A stretch of DNA of 64,000 bases from Pseudomonas viridiflava. Lineage in GTDB: Bacteria > Pseudomonadota > Gammaproteobacteria > Pseudomonadales > Pseudomonadaceae. Below the pieces are notes generated by a model. The model was given only the letters and a program-made list of their open reading frames with translations. It was not told the origin of the DNA and searched no databases. The position numbers were made by a program, and so were the translations under genes. Where the stretch lies: positions 720,010 to 784,009 of the forward strand of contig NZ_UTIQ01000327.1 of the NCBI RefSeq assembly GCF_900582625.1. Direction: 5' to 3'. Positions 17,256-25,871 of this stretch are shown here, piece by piece (position 1 is the first letter of the stretch; each line of letters begins with the position of its first letter).

Positions 17256-17813
17256 ATGCAAGACGACGACTTTTCCCTCTTCAAAAACGAAACTCGCGGC
17301 ATCAAACCTCTCCAGCACGACCGTGCAGAAACCGGCAAACCCAAAGCTGACCGCGCCCGTGTGCAGGCCCTGCGCCAGGCCGCGACCATCTCCGAGGGCG
17401 TTACTCGTGTTGATGGTTTGTCTGACCAGTTCGTTATCGACGTCGGCGCCGAAGACCCGCTGTACTGGGCGCGCGACGGCGTGCAAGACGGCCAGATGCG
17501 CAAACTCAAACTCGGCCAGATCAGCTTCGAAGGCAGCCTGGACCTGCACGGCATGAACGTCGAGAAGGCGCGCGACACGCTGTGGGAATTCCTTGCCGAA
17601 GCCAACAAGCTGGAAATCCGCTGCGTACGGGTCACCCACGGCAAGGCGGTGCGCATGGATGGCAAGCGGCCGATGATCAAAAGCCACGTCAACACCTGGC
17701 TGCGTCAGCACCAAGGCGTGCTCGGTTTTGCCTCGTGCCTGCCGAAACACGGCGGCACAGGCGCTATTTACGTGCTGCTCAAACGCACCATGATGGATGG
17801 CCGCGACGAGTAG
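17256..17813 (+). CDS. Smr-domain protein (MutS2 C-terminal type)
   Basis: 185 residues. The C-terminal half is a typical small MutS-related (Smr) domain: LDLHGMNVEKARDTLWEFL, then VRVTHGKAVR and a GGTGAIYVLL ending. Stand-alone Smr proteins are nucleases acting on DNA or on mRNA in stalled-ribosome rescue (SmrB in E. coli cuts mRNA at collided ribosomes). The N-terminal 80 residues are charged and probably flexible. It sits 88 bases before folE. Confidence 0.88.
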   Translation: MQDDDFSLFKNETRGIKPLQHDRAETGKPKADRARVQALRQAATISEGVTRVDGLSDQFVIDVGAEDPLYWARDGVQDGQMRKLKLGQISFEGSLDLHGMNVEKARDTLWEFLAEANKLEIRCVRVTHGKAVRMDGKRPMIKSHVNTWLRQHQGVLGFASCLPKHGGTGAIYVLLKRTMMDGRDE

Positions 17814-17901
17814 GACGCTTCTCATGGAGTGCTTGCAAGCGGCAGTGCCGCGCCCTACCCTGCGTCTTCTGCTTACTGCCCCCATGCCTTACAGGTAGAT
17901 C

Positions 17902-18447
17902 ATGTCTCTGGAACAGAATTACACCGCGATCCTCAGCCAACTGGGTGAGGACGTTTCCCGCGAAGGCCTGCTCGACACGCCCAAGCGTGCCGCCAAAGCC
18001 ATGCAGTATCTTTGCCGCGGTTATGAACAGACCTTGGAAGAAGTCACCAACGGTGCCCTGTTCAGCTCCGACAACAGCGAAATGGTGTTGGTGAAAAACA
18101 TCGAGCTGTACTCGCTGTGCGAACACCACCTGCTGCCGTTCATTGGCAAAGCCCACGTCGCCTACATTCCTAGCGGCAAAGTGTTGGGCTTGTCGAAAGT
18201 GGCGCGCATCGTCGACATGTACGCCCGCCGCCTGCAAATTCAGGAAAACCTCAGCCGCCAGATCGCTGAAGCGGTGCAGACCGTCACGGGCGCCTTGGGC
18301 GTCGCAGTGGTGATCGAAGCGCAGCACATGTGCATGATGATGCGCGGTGTCGAGAAGCAGAATTCGTCGATGGTGACGTCGGTAATGCTCGGCGAATTCC
18401 GCCAGAACGCCGCCACCCGGAGCGAGTTCATGGGCTTGATTCGCTAA
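17902..18447 (+). CDS. folE: GTP cyclohydrolase I
   Basis: 181 residues. Makes dihydroneopterin triphosphate from GTP, the first step of folate synthesis. Zinc ligands C73 and H76 in CEHHLLPF and C144 in QHMCMMMRGV are all present, so this is a zinc FolE (type IA). It lacks the N-terminal extension of longer family members. By position it matches PA1674. A terminator follows 20 bases after the stop. Confidence 0.96.
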   Translation: MSLEQNYTAILSQLGEDVSREGLLDTPKRAAKAMQYLCRGYEQTLEEVTNGALFSSDNSEMVLVKNIELYSLCEHHLLPFIGKAHVAYIPSGKVLGLSKVARIVDMYARRLQIQENLSRQIAEAVQTVTGALGVAVVIEAQHMCMMMRGVEKQNSSMVTSVMLGEFRQNAATRSEFMGLIR

Positions 18448-18460
18448 GCCACGCCATACG

Positions 18461-18490
18461 AAAAAAACCGGCCACTGTGCCGGTTTTTTT
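18461..18490 (+). terminator. Terminator after folE
   Basis: AAAAAAACCGGC / GCCGGTTTTTTT with a CACTGT loop (stem core 18467-18472 with 18479-18484). The A-run on the left makes it work in both directions, but only folE is upstream. Confidence 0.92.
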
Positions 18491-18574
18491 GTGCCACGAA
18501 TTCGCCGCGCGACGGTGTGTACACGCGCGGCTCTTCGCAATTCTCTAGGAAAACTCCTACAAACATAATCGACC

Positions 18575-18616
18575 TTGATGTAAGTCAGGCCCCGTCCTAA
18601 AGCGCCTCACTAGCCT
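18575..18616 (+). promoter_or_regulatory. Anr/FNR box and -10 of the bacteriohemerythrin gene
   Basis: TTGAT-GTAA-GTCAG (18575-18588) matches the Anr/FNR consensus TTGATnnnnATCAA at 8 of 10 positions. A site centred at -41.5 predicts a -10 hexamer at 18611-18616, where TAGCCT is found. The predicted transcript start is about 18623, 44 bases before the ATG. The orthologous P. aeruginosa gene PA1673 is known as an Anr target. Confidence 0.65.
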
Positions 18617-18666
18617 TGGCGCATCCGCTCGCACGCAGTCGAGCAGCACGCTAAGGACGCAATCGC

Positions 18667-19143
18667 ATGGCTTATTTAGTCTGGCAGGAAGACCTCAACA
18701 CCGGCATTCAGATCATCGACGATCAGCACAAACGAATCGTCGCCATGATCAACCAGCTGATTCACGCCGACGAAAACAACCACAGCCGCGAAGAAGTCGG
18801 CGAGGTGCTCAGCGAATTGGTGGACTACACCCTTTCGCATTTCGCCTTTGAGGAAGCGCTGCTGGAAGAAGCCGGTTACGCCTTCACCCGCCCCCATAAA
18901 CGCGTGCATGAAATCTTTACCGACCGGGTGAGCGAGTTCAATTTGCGTTTTCGCGCTGGCGAAGACGTGACGCAGGAGCTGATCAACCTGTTGTCACGCT
19001 GGCTGTTCAACCACATCCGCAACGACGACAAGGCCTACGCCCAGACGGTGAAGAACAACATCAACGCCCTGGTGAACAACAAACACAGCGGCGGCTGGCT
19101 ATCGCGCTCGTTCAAACGCTTTTTCGGCGAAGCCCACGCCTGA
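18667..19143 (+). CDS. Bacteriohemerythrin (microoxic O2-binding protein)
   Basis: 158 residues, a single hemerythrin domain. All seven di-iron ligands are in place: H21, H58, E62, H77, H81, H116 and D120. Such proteins bind O2 reversibly; the P. aeruginosa counterpart PA1673 (Mhr) is reported to help deliver O2 to high-affinity oxidases at low oxygen. A basic C-terminal tail (SRSFKRFFGEAHA) follows the domain. AAGGA precedes the ATG, and an Anr-type box lies upstream, which fits a role at low oxygen. Confidence 0.93.
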   Translation: MAYLVWQEDLNTGIQIIDDQHKRIVAMINQLIHADENNHSREEVGEVLSELVDYTLSHFAFEEALLEEAGYAFTRPHKRVHEIFTDRVSEFNLRFRAGEDVTQELINLLSRWLFNHIRNDDKAYAQTVKNNINALVNNKHSGGWLSRSFKRFFGEAHA

Positions 19144-19237
19144 TCGGCGGCGCGGCTAAATGCGCTCGGGCTAAGGCCAGGGCGCACGCATTCAGGTAAG
19201 CTCCGCCCTCGAATTTTCAGCCGTTGAGGGTGTTCTG

Positions 19238-19609
19238 GTGCTTATCAAAGCGTTACGGGTTGGCTTGGGCCAGCTCATTGTGTTCATCGACTTCATAACC
19301 CGCCCGCGCAAACAAAAGCGCACGCCCGAGGCGCAAGCCCAAGTCGCCCAGGCCACCTCAGGCATGGCGCTGTATCAGTTCCAGGCGTGCCCGTTTTGCG
19401 TACGCACCCGCCGCACCATGCACCGCCTGAATCTGCCGGTTGAGCTGCGCGACGCCAAGAACAATGAGCAACACCGCCAAGCGCTATTGGCCGGTGGCGG
19501 CGCGATCAAAGTGCCGTGCTTGCGTATCGAAGAAAACGGCGGCACCACGTGGATGTATGAATCCAAGGCGATCATGCAGTACCTGGAAGATCGCTTCGCC
19601 ACCGTATAA
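19238..19609 (+). CDS. Membrane-anchored glutaredoxin-like protein
   Basis: 123 residues starting at GTG with GAGGG upstream. A hydrophobic N-terminal segment (about 5-21) precedes a glutaredoxin/GST-N domain with a CPFC active site at C51-C54 and the cis-Pro element VPCLRI. The last part, TTWMYESKAIMQYLEDRF, is typical of the GST N-terminal thioredoxin fold. Probably an inner-membrane-tethered thiol oxidoreductase; partner unknown. Confidence 0.85.
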   Translation: MLIKALRVGLGQLIVFIDFITRPRKQKRTPEAQAQVAQATSGMALYQFQACPFCVRTRRTMHRLNLPVELRDAKNNEQHRQALLAGGGAIKVPCLRIEENGGTTWMYESKAIMQYLEDRFATV

Positions 19610-19618
19610 ACAGAAGGT

Positions 19619-19852
19619 CTACTGACCGTTTCTTTGCAGCTCGGCCAAGCGTTGCGCCAGGCTGTCGAGGTCAGGAATCGGCGCCTCTGGCAGGTCGCGC
19701 AATACCACTCGGGTAAGGCGCATCTGCCGGATAAACCAACGGCAATTGGTGCAGCTGGCCAAGTGCAGGCGCACGGCAATGCGTGAGCGCAGGCGCAATT
19801 GCCCGTCGAGAAAATCACTCGAATGGGCGACCAGTTCTTTACACGTCAGCAA
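19619..19852 (-). CDS. Zinc-finger anti-sigma factor
   Basis: 77 residues with the ZAS/zf-HC2 pattern: H30-LAS-C34-TN-C37, plus C4 and H10 upstream. It is short, without a transmembrane helix, so it would be a cytoplasmic ZAS-type regulator that binds its sigma factor and may respond to a thiol or metal signal. Its start overlaps the sigma-factor gene by 7 bases. By position it matches PA3284. Confidence 0.85.
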   Translation of the reverse strand: MLTCKELVAHSSDFLDGQLRLRSRIAVRLHLASCTNCRWFIRQMRLTRVVLRDLPEAPIPDLDSLAQRLAELQRNGQ

Positions 19853-20457
19853 TGCCCCGTCTCCTCGAAATGCTCCAGGGTGGCAAACACCTTGAGCCGT
19901 GCGCGATGCAACAGCACCCTTGCATTGGAGAGCGAGATGTCGAGAAGATTACAAATCTCCTCCAACTCCAAGCCCTGCCGTTCGCGCAGGTTGAGCACGC
20001 TGCCTTGCAAATCCGACAGACTCGCCAAGGTTTTCTCCAGGCATTCGCGCAGCTCGTCTTCGGTGAGCAACGCCTCCGGCGAATCCTGATGCCAGTTGTG
20101 CGGCGCCAGTAGCCAGTGGCCGTCTTCGGCGAAACGGCTGTCGTCGATGCTGCCGTGGGGCGATGGAATATCGTCCAGCAGCACTTCGCGGCGGTTGTGT
20201 TTCAGGCGGGTTTTGGCGGTGTTGGCGGTGATGGTCAGCAGCCAGGTTTTCAGGCTCGAACGGCCCTGAAAACCAGCCAGATCGCGCACCACCGCCAGCC
20301 AGGCGTCTTGCACCACTTCATCGGCATTGCGGCTGCCGACAATGGCATAGGCCACCGCGCGCATCGCGCTCTGATAGCTGGCGACCAACTCGCGAAAGGC
20401 CAGTTGGTCGCCGGCCAGCAGGCGTGGCAGTAACTGCGCGTCGGGCGGCGCGCTCAT
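19846..20457 (-). CDS. ECF-type sigma-70 factor
   Basis: 203 residues. Region 2 spans about 15-85 (ELVASYQSAMRAVAYAIVGSRNADEVVQDAWLAV) and region 4 about 135-195 (LSDLQGSVLNLRERQGLELEEICNLLDISLSNARVLLHRARLK), separated by a linker of about 50 residues. The ATG at 20457 shares its A with the last base of the FabH-like stop codon (TGATG), so the two genes are coupled in translation. It matches PA3285, an ECF factor next to a 3-oxoacyl-ACP synthase gene. Confidence 0.92.
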   Translation of the reverse strand: MSAPPDAQLLPRLLAGDQLAFRELVASYQSAMRAVAYAIVGSRNADEVVQDAWLAVVRDLAGFQGRSSLKTWLLTITANTAKTRLKHNRREVLLDDIPSPHGSIDDSRFAEDGHWLLAPHNWHQDSPEALLTEDELRECLEKTLASLSDLQGSVLNLRERQGLELEEICNLLDISLSNARVLLHRARLKVFATLEHFEETGHC

Positions 20458-21578
20458 CAATGCTTACGCAGAATCACGCTGCCAATGGAGTAACCGGCGC
20501 CGAACGAGCTGAGCACACCCAGGGTGCCGCTTGGCAAGTCGTCCTGATTTTTGTGAAAGGCGATAACCGAGCCGGCCGAACTGGTGTTGGCGTAGGTGTC
20601 GAGAATCACCGGCGCTTCGTCCGGCAAGGCGTCGCGGCCCAGCAGCTTTTTGGTGATCAGCAGGTTCATGCTCAGGTTGGCCTGGTGCAGCCAGAAGCGT
20701 TTAACGTCAGACACCTGAATGTCGTTGGCGGCCAGGTGCTCGCCCACCAGCTCGGCCACCATCGGGCACACGTCACGGAATACCTTGCGGCCTTCCTGCA
20801 CGAAGAGTTTGTCGCGCTGGCCGATGCCCTCTTCCGCCGCGCGGTTGAGGAAGCCGAAGTTGTTGCGGATGTTGTTGGAGAACTGAGTCAGCAGCTTGGT
20901 GCTGACGACGTCGAACTGGTAGGCCGAAGTAGCCAGATCGGCACGTTCCACCAGCACGGCGGTGGCGGCATCGCCAAAGATGAAGTGGCTGTCGCGGTCA
21001 CGGAAGTTCAGGTGACCGGTGCAGATTTCCGGGCTTACCACGAGAATCGCGCGGGCTTGGCCCAGTTGAATGTTCTGCGTGGCTGCTTGAATGCCGAAGG
21101 TGGCAGAGGAACACGCCACGTTCATGTCGTAGGCGAAACCGGTGATGCCCAGTGCGGCTTGCACTTCAATGGCCACGGCCGGGTAGGCGCGTTCCAGGTT
21201 CGAGCAGGCAACGATCACACCGTCGACGTCCGCCGCCGTCTTGCCGGCGCGTTGCAGGGCTTGCTCAGCCGCCGCCACGCCCATTTGGCAAAGAATGCCC
21301 CACTCTTCGTTCGAGCGTTCCGGCAGGCGGGGGGTCATGCGTTGCGGGTCGAGAATGCCTTCTTTGTTCATTACAAAGCGGCTTTTGATGCCGGAGGCTT
21401 TTTCGATGAAAGCGCTGCTGGACTCGCTCAGCGCCTCGACTTCGCCGCGTTCGATGGCGGCAGCGTTGTCGGCGTTGAATTGCCGCACGTACGTATTAAA
21501 GGACTCCACCAGCTCATCGTTCGAAATGCTGTTTTCCGGGGTAAATAGGCCGGTACCGCTGATGACGACGTTATACAC
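20457..21578 (-). CDS. FabH-like 3-oxoacyl-[ACP] synthase III
   Basis: 373 residues, longer than housekeeping FabH (about 320). The thiolase-fold triad is complete: C156 in NVACSSATFG, H298 in WLHQANLSM and N331 in TYANTSSAGSV. It is similar in position and length to P. aeruginosa PA3286, which was reported to feed beta-oxidation products (octanoyl-CoA) into fatty acid synthesis by condensing them with malonyl-ACP. Being first in a transcript with an ECF sigma factor and its anti-sigma suggests a membrane-lipid response. The ATG at 21578 gives the family N-terminus MYNVVISGTG. Confidence 0.9.
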   Translation of the reverse strand: MYNVVISGTGLFTPENSISNDELVESFNTYVRQFNADNAAAIERGEVEALSESSSAFIEKASGIKSRFVMNKEGILDPQRMTPRLPERSNEEWGILCQMGVAAAEQALQRAGKTAADVDGVIVACSNLERAYPAVAIEVQAALGITGFAYDMNVACSSATFGIQAATQNIQLGQARAILVVSPEICTGHLNFRDRDSHFIFGDAATAVLVERADLATSAYQFDVVSTKLLTQFSNNIRNNFGFLNRAAEEGIGQRDKLFVQEGRKVFRDVCPMVAELVGEHLAANDIQVSDVKRFWLHQANLSMNLLITKKLLGRDALPDEAPVILDTYANTSSAGSVIAFHKNQDDLPSGTLGVLSSFGAGYSIGSVILRKH

Positions 21579-21814
21579 GGTCGATCCTCTTGCAACGTTA
21601 TTGATCGGAATGGCGGCTATTGTGCCCGAAAAGGACTACAAATCCCCAGCGATACCGGCAGACGTTCGTCACCGGCGACAAGGCACACAACTGCGTCTGA
21701 TACAGCAAGGGCAGTCTTCGGAAAAGGCACCAGGAACGGCCGGATGCGTCAGCTTAAATAGCGCTCGGCCCCTATGGTTGACTGGTTTCCCACTGCCAAC
21801 GGAGCGCCTCGCCC

Positions 21815-23071
21815 ATGACTGCCAACGCCGATTACCCCGCCAGATGGCGGGAAAAAATTCGAAATGAGCTGCGCTTTTCCGTGGCCAACGGTTTACCCGG
21901 CGCGGTGCTCGCCGCCCATTGCAAGGGCCGACCGGTGCTGTTCGAGGCGCACGGTCAACAGCGGCGCTACGACGAAACGACGCTGATGCCGACACCCGAG
22001 CCCATGCGCGCCGATACCCTGTTCGACCTCGCCTCCCTGACCAAAATCTTTTCCACCACGCTGGCGCTGATGCACTTGGTGGACGTAGGCGCGGTGAGCA
22101 TCGACGCCCCTGTCTCCCATTACCTGCCGACCTTCGCTGGCGGCAGCAAAGCAAAGGTCACGGTGCGGCATTTGCTGCAGCATCGATCGGGCCTGCCCTC
22201 GTCCTTTCATTTTTACGACCCCAAGCAAGTGCCCGTCGCGTTTTACTCTCAGAGCCGAACGCAAACATGCTGGCTGCTGCCCCTGGTGCCGCTGCGGCAT
22301 GAGCCCGATAGCGTGACGCTCTACAGCGACGTCGGCTTTGCCATGCTGGGTTTGATCATCGAAACCGTCACGGGCGTTCGGCAAGACGCGTACGTTCACG
22401 AACACATCTATGCGCCGCTGGGCTTAGATGACACCGGCTACAAAATGCGCGAACGCGGCATCGACCGAAACCGCTTCGAAGCCACGGAGCGCTGCGGTAA
22501 TACCCGTGATGGGCACGTCTGGTTTCCCAACATTCGCACCTACACGCTGCAGGGCGAGGTGCATGACGAAATGGCCTATTACGCCATGGGCCAAGTCTCG
22601 GGTCATGCTGGACTGTTTTCCACCGCAGCCGACCTCAGCGTATTGAGCCAACTGCTGCTCAACGGCGGCAGCCTGGGCGATTACCGCCTGTGCTCGGCGC
22701 AAACGGTGCAGCTGTTCACCCAAACGCTAAATTCCGACGCCACATACGCACTGGGTTTCCAGGTGCCAACAGCCAGCACGCAGCTAACTTATGGCGTGCT
22801 GCTGCCGGCCGCTGGCAACGCCGTGGCGCACACCGGGTGGACCGGAAAGTGCTTGGTGCTCGATTTCGCCCACCAATCGAGCTTCCTTTTATTAACCAAC
22901 AAAAAACACAGTCCCGTGCTGGCCTTGCCCAACGGTGACTGCAATCACTTCGCCGGCGATCTGCTGCCCAGCGCTTTGTACGGCGCAACCGTGCAGCTGT
23001 TTTACGCCGGGCTGCTGGCCGCTCAAGCGGCTCGCCTTGAAGCCGCGGACACAATGTTGGAATGCGTCTAG
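21815..23071 (+). CDS. Serine hydrolase of the class C beta-lactamase/PBP4B group
   Basis: 418 residues. Active-site motifs: S74-L-T-K77 (SxxK), Y170-S-D172 in place of the YxN motif, and H339-T-G341 (KTG equivalent). The pattern FDLASLTKIFSTT with YSD resembles E. coli YfeW (PBP4B), a low-activity D,D-carboxypeptidase-like protein; an esterase role is also possible. No signal peptide is visible from the chosen ATG, so its location is unclear. It diverges from the FabH-like gene and precedes the dehydrogenase operon by 283 bases; no functional link is evident. Confidence 0.82.
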   Translation: MTANADYPARWREKIRNELRFSVANGLPGAVLAAHCKGRPVLFEAHGQQRRYDETTLMPTPEPMRADTLFDLASLTKIFSTTLALMHLVDVGAVSIDAPVSHYLPTFAGGSKAKVTVRHLLQHRSGLPSSFHFYDPKQVPVAFYSQSRTQTCWLLPLVPLRHEPDSVTLYSDVGFAMLGLIIETVTGVRQDAYVHEHIYAPLGLDDTGYKMRERGIDRNRFEATERCGNTRDGHVWFPNIRTYTLQGEVHDEMAYYAMGQVSGHAGLFSTAADLSVLSQLLLNGGSLGDYRLCSAQTVQLFTQTLNSDATYALGFQVPTASTQLTYGVLLPAAGNAVAHTGWTGKCLVLDFAHQSSFLLLTNKKHSPVLALPNGDCNHFAGDLLPSALYGATVQLFYAGLLAAQAARLEAADTMLECV

Positions 23072-23354
23072 CACGCGGATTGTTACCCCAGCCGCAACAG
23101 ATATTTACGCGGATAAAACCTGCAACAATTTGTAATGAACCGTAGTCTAAAAATCCGCGCGGACAAGACGACCGCGGATAACGCCCTGCCGTTAATCCGC
23201 ATCCGGGGCCGTAAACGGCCACCTTTCGCACCCTCGCTTCGCTCGCCAGACCTTGTGGTTCGGCGCGCAAAAACCCGTGAACTGATAACGGCAGGCCCGC
23301 CTCTACCGAGCTGTAACCCAGCACCCGAGGCGCGCGCTGCGTCAGGAGCCCTGC

Positions 23355-24101
23355 ATGACTGAGCAATCCAAAGGCTTCACCCGCCGGCAGTTGTTGAAAA
23401 CTTCCGCCACCTCCCTGGCTATTGGCGCCGCCGCAACCGCCCAGGCGGCCACCGTGATCGGCACGCCCAAATGGCTGCCCTTCGACCACAACGGCCCGCT
23501 GCACTATGACAGTCCGGGTTGGCAATTTTTTACGCCAGAGGAAGTGGTTGAGCTTGAGGCCATCGTTGAGCAGCTGATTCCTGCTGACGAACTGAGCGTC
23601 AGCGGTAAAGAAGCCGGCTGTGTGGTGTTCATGGACCGCCAGATGATGAGCGACTACGGCGACTTCGGCCGCTTATATATGCAAGGCCCGTTTACCCCCG
23701 GCACGCCCGCACAGGCCGACCAGTCGCCCTTGGTGCCACGCGAGCGTTATCGCCTCGGCCTGGCCGAGCTAAACAACTACTGCCAAGCCACCTTCCAGAA
23801 AAAATTCAGCGAGCTGCCCCCCGAGCAGCGCGACAAGGTGCTGGTCGACCTGGAAAAAGGCGCCATCACGCTCGAAGGCATCGAAGCCAAAGCGTTCTTC
23901 CAGCAAGTGCTGGATAACACCATGGAAGGCTTTTTTGCCGACCCAATCTACGGCGGCAACCGCGACATGGTGGCCTGGAAAATGATCGGCTTCCCCGGCG
24001 CGCGCTACGACTACCGCGACTACGTGGGGCTGCACAACCAGAAGCTGAACCTCACGCCGCTCTCGATCATCGGCAGCTCCGCCTGGAATAAAAAGGGTTA
24101 A
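23355..24101 (+). CDS. Gluconate 2-dehydrogenase gamma subunit (TAT-exported)
   Basis: 248 residues. A twin-arginine signal opens the protein: TRRQLLKTSATSLAIGAAATAQA. The rest matches the gluconate 2-dehydrogenase subunit 3 family (FFTPEEVVELEAIVEQLIP; GFFADPIYGGNRDMVAWKMIGFPG). The subunit has no known catalytic site; it chaperones the FAD subunit, which lacks its own signal, through the TAT pathway. AGGAG precedes the ATG. First gene of a three-gene operon. Confidence 0.93.
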   Translation: MTEQSKGFTRRQLLKTSATSLAIGAAATAQAATVIGTPKWLPFDHNGPLHYDSPGWQFFTPEEVVELEAIVEQLIPADELSVSGKEAGCVVFMDRQMMSDYGDFGRLYMQGPFTPGTPAQADQSPLVPRERYRLGLAELNNYCQATFQKKFSELPPEQRDKVLVDLEKGAITLEGIEAKAFFQQVLDNTMEGFFADPIYGGNRDMVAWKMIGFPGARYDYRDYVGLHNQKLNLTPLSIIGSSAWNKKG

Positions 24102-24107
24102 CTCATC

Positions 24108-25871
24108 ATGGCTAAAAAACTTCCTTCCACCGATGTGGTGGTTGTCGGCCTCGGCTGGGCTGGCTCAATTATCGCGAACGAACTGGCGGACACCGGCCTC
24201 AACGTCATCGGTTTTGAACGCGGCCCGTGGCGCGACACCGCCAGCGATTTCAACCTGGCCCACGCCACCGACGAATTGCGCTACAGCCGCCGCCAGGAGC
24301 TGATGCTGCGCACCAAGCAAAACACTTGCACGATGCGCAATAAAGAATCGGAAACCGCGCTGCCCATGCGTGTGTGGGGCTCGTTCCACCCCGGCAACGG
24401 CACCGGCGGCGCCGGCAACCACTGGGCCGGCATCACCTTTCGCTTCCAGCCTGAAGAGTTCCGCCTGGCCAGCCACTTGAAAGAACGCTACGGCAAGGAA
24501 GTGCCCGCAGAGCTGACACTGCAAGATTGGGGCACCACGTGGGAAGAAATGGAGCCGCACTACGACGCCTTCGAGCGGTTGGCTGGTGTGTCTGGCAAGG
24601 CCGGCAACCTCAATGGCACCATCGTTGACGGCGGCAACCCATTCGAAGGGGCCCGCTCCAAGGAATACCCGAACCCGCCCACCGCGCAAACCTACGCGCC
24701 GACGCTATTCGCTGAAACCGCGAAAAACCTCGGTTACAAGCCCTTCCCGGTGCCCTCGGCGCTGGCCTCGCAGGCTTACACCAACCAGTTGGGCGTCACC
24801 ATGGGGCCTTGCACGTTCTGCGGCTTCTGCACCAACTACGGCTGCGCCAACTATTCCAAGGCCAGCGCCATCGTCAACGTGCTGCCAGCGCTGATTCGCA
24901 AGCCCAACTTCACCGCCAAAACCAATTCTGAAGTGCTCAAAGTGGTGATGGACAGCAGCGGTACCCGCGCCACCGGCATCATTTATGTCGACTCCAGCGG
25001 CGAAGAGTGGGAACAGCCGGCCGAGATCGTGGTGATCGCCGCGTTCATCTTCGAAAACGTGCGGCTCATGCTGCTTTCAGGCATCGGCGAACCCTACAAC
25101 CCCATCGCCAACACCGGCACCACCGGCCGCAATTTCGCCTACCAGACCGCCAACAGCGTGCGCATGTTCTTCAACGACAAGAACTTCAACCCGTTTATCG
25201 GCGGCGGCGCTATCGGCATGGGCATCGACGAATTCAACAACGACAACTTCGATCACTCCGGGCTTGGCTTTGTCGGTGGCGGCAGTACGCGCGTTACCCC
25301 GATTGGCGCCCCGCCCATCGACTCCCGACCGGTGCCGCCGGGCACCCCGAACTGGGGCGCGAAGTGGAAAAAAGCCACGGTGGAAAACTACCTGAGCACC
25401 ATGTCCATCGGCTGCGAGGCCAGCAGTTACACCACGCGCAACAACTACCTGTCGCTGGACCCCAACTACACCGACCCGCACGGCCGACCGCTGCTGCGCA
25501 TCACCTTCGACTTCCCTGAAAACGACCTGAAGATGGCGCAGTACTGCACCAACAAAGTCGTGGAAATCGCCAAGGCCATGAACCCGCGTGAATTCGTACC
25601 GGCACCGAGGAAGGGGCCGTGGGCGAACACCTCATACCAGTCGTCGCACATCGTCGGCGGCTTCATCATGGGCGCCGACCCGAAGAACAGCTCGGTCAAC
25701 AAACACCTGCAAGTGTGGGGCGTGCCCAACCTGTTTGTGGTCGGCTCGTCTGCCTTCCCGCAGAACCCCGGCTACAACCCCACCGGCACCGTGGGCGCGC
25801 TGGCCTTCAAAGCGGCGGACGCCATTCGCCGCCTGTACCTAAAACGCCCCGGGGAGATGATCAGCGTATGA
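24108..25871 (+). CDS. FAD-dependent gluconate-type dehydrogenase, catalytic (GMC) subunit
   Basis: 587 residues, GMC oxidoreductase. The dinucleotide-binding motif VVVGLGWAGS (11-20), the FAD segment GGAGNHWAG (100-108) and the C-terminal SSHIVGGFIMG / NPGYNPTGTVGALA with the catalytic His and Asn are seen. Cysteines 235, 238, 241 and 246 (CTFCGFCTNYGC) match the [3Fe-4S] site described in bacterial FAD glucose dehydrogenases, which passes electrons to the cytochrome subunit. There is no signal peptide, so it should be exported together with the TAT-signalled gamma subunit. Substrate may be gluconate, but glucose, sorbitol or another sugar alcohol is not excluded. The gap after the gamma gene is 6 bases. 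Confidence 0.92.
   Translation: MAKKLPSTDVVVVGLGWAGSIIANELADTGLNVIGFERGPWRDTASDFNLAHATDELRYSRRQELMLRTKQNTCTMRNKESETALPMRVWGSFHPGNGTGGAGNHWAGITFRFQPEEFRLASHLKERYGKEVPAELTLQDWGTTWEEMEPHYDAFERLAGVSGKAGNLNGTIVDGGNPFEGARSKEYPNPPTAQTYAPTLFAETAKNLGYKPFPVPSALASQAYTNQLGVTMGPCTFCGFCTNYGCANYSKASAIVNVLPALIRKPNFTAKTNSEVLKVVMDSSGTRATGIIYVDSSGEEWEQPAEIVVIAAFIFENVRLMLLSGIGEPYNPIANTGTTGRNFAYQTANSVRMFFNDKNFNPFIGGGAIGMGIDEFNNDNFDHSGLGFVGGGSTRVTPIGAPPIDSRPVPPGTPNWGAKWKKATVENYLSTMSIGCEASSYTTRNNYLSLDPNYTDPHGRPLLRITFDFPENDLKMAQYCTNKVVEIAKAMNPREFVPAPRKGPWANTSYQSSHIVGGFIMGADPKNSSVNKHLQVWGVPNLFVVGSSAFPQNPGYNPTGTVGALAFKAADAIRRLYLKRPGEMISV

Noticed and set aside
20424..21548. A long plus-strand frame opposite the FabH-like gene
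   Set aside because: Shadow; the catalytic Cys-His-Asn triad is on the minus strand.
23135..23362. A 75-codon frame before the dehydrogenase operon
   Set aside because: Arg/Pro/Ala-rich, no homology recognised, overlaps the ribosome site of the gamma subunit gene; probably chance.
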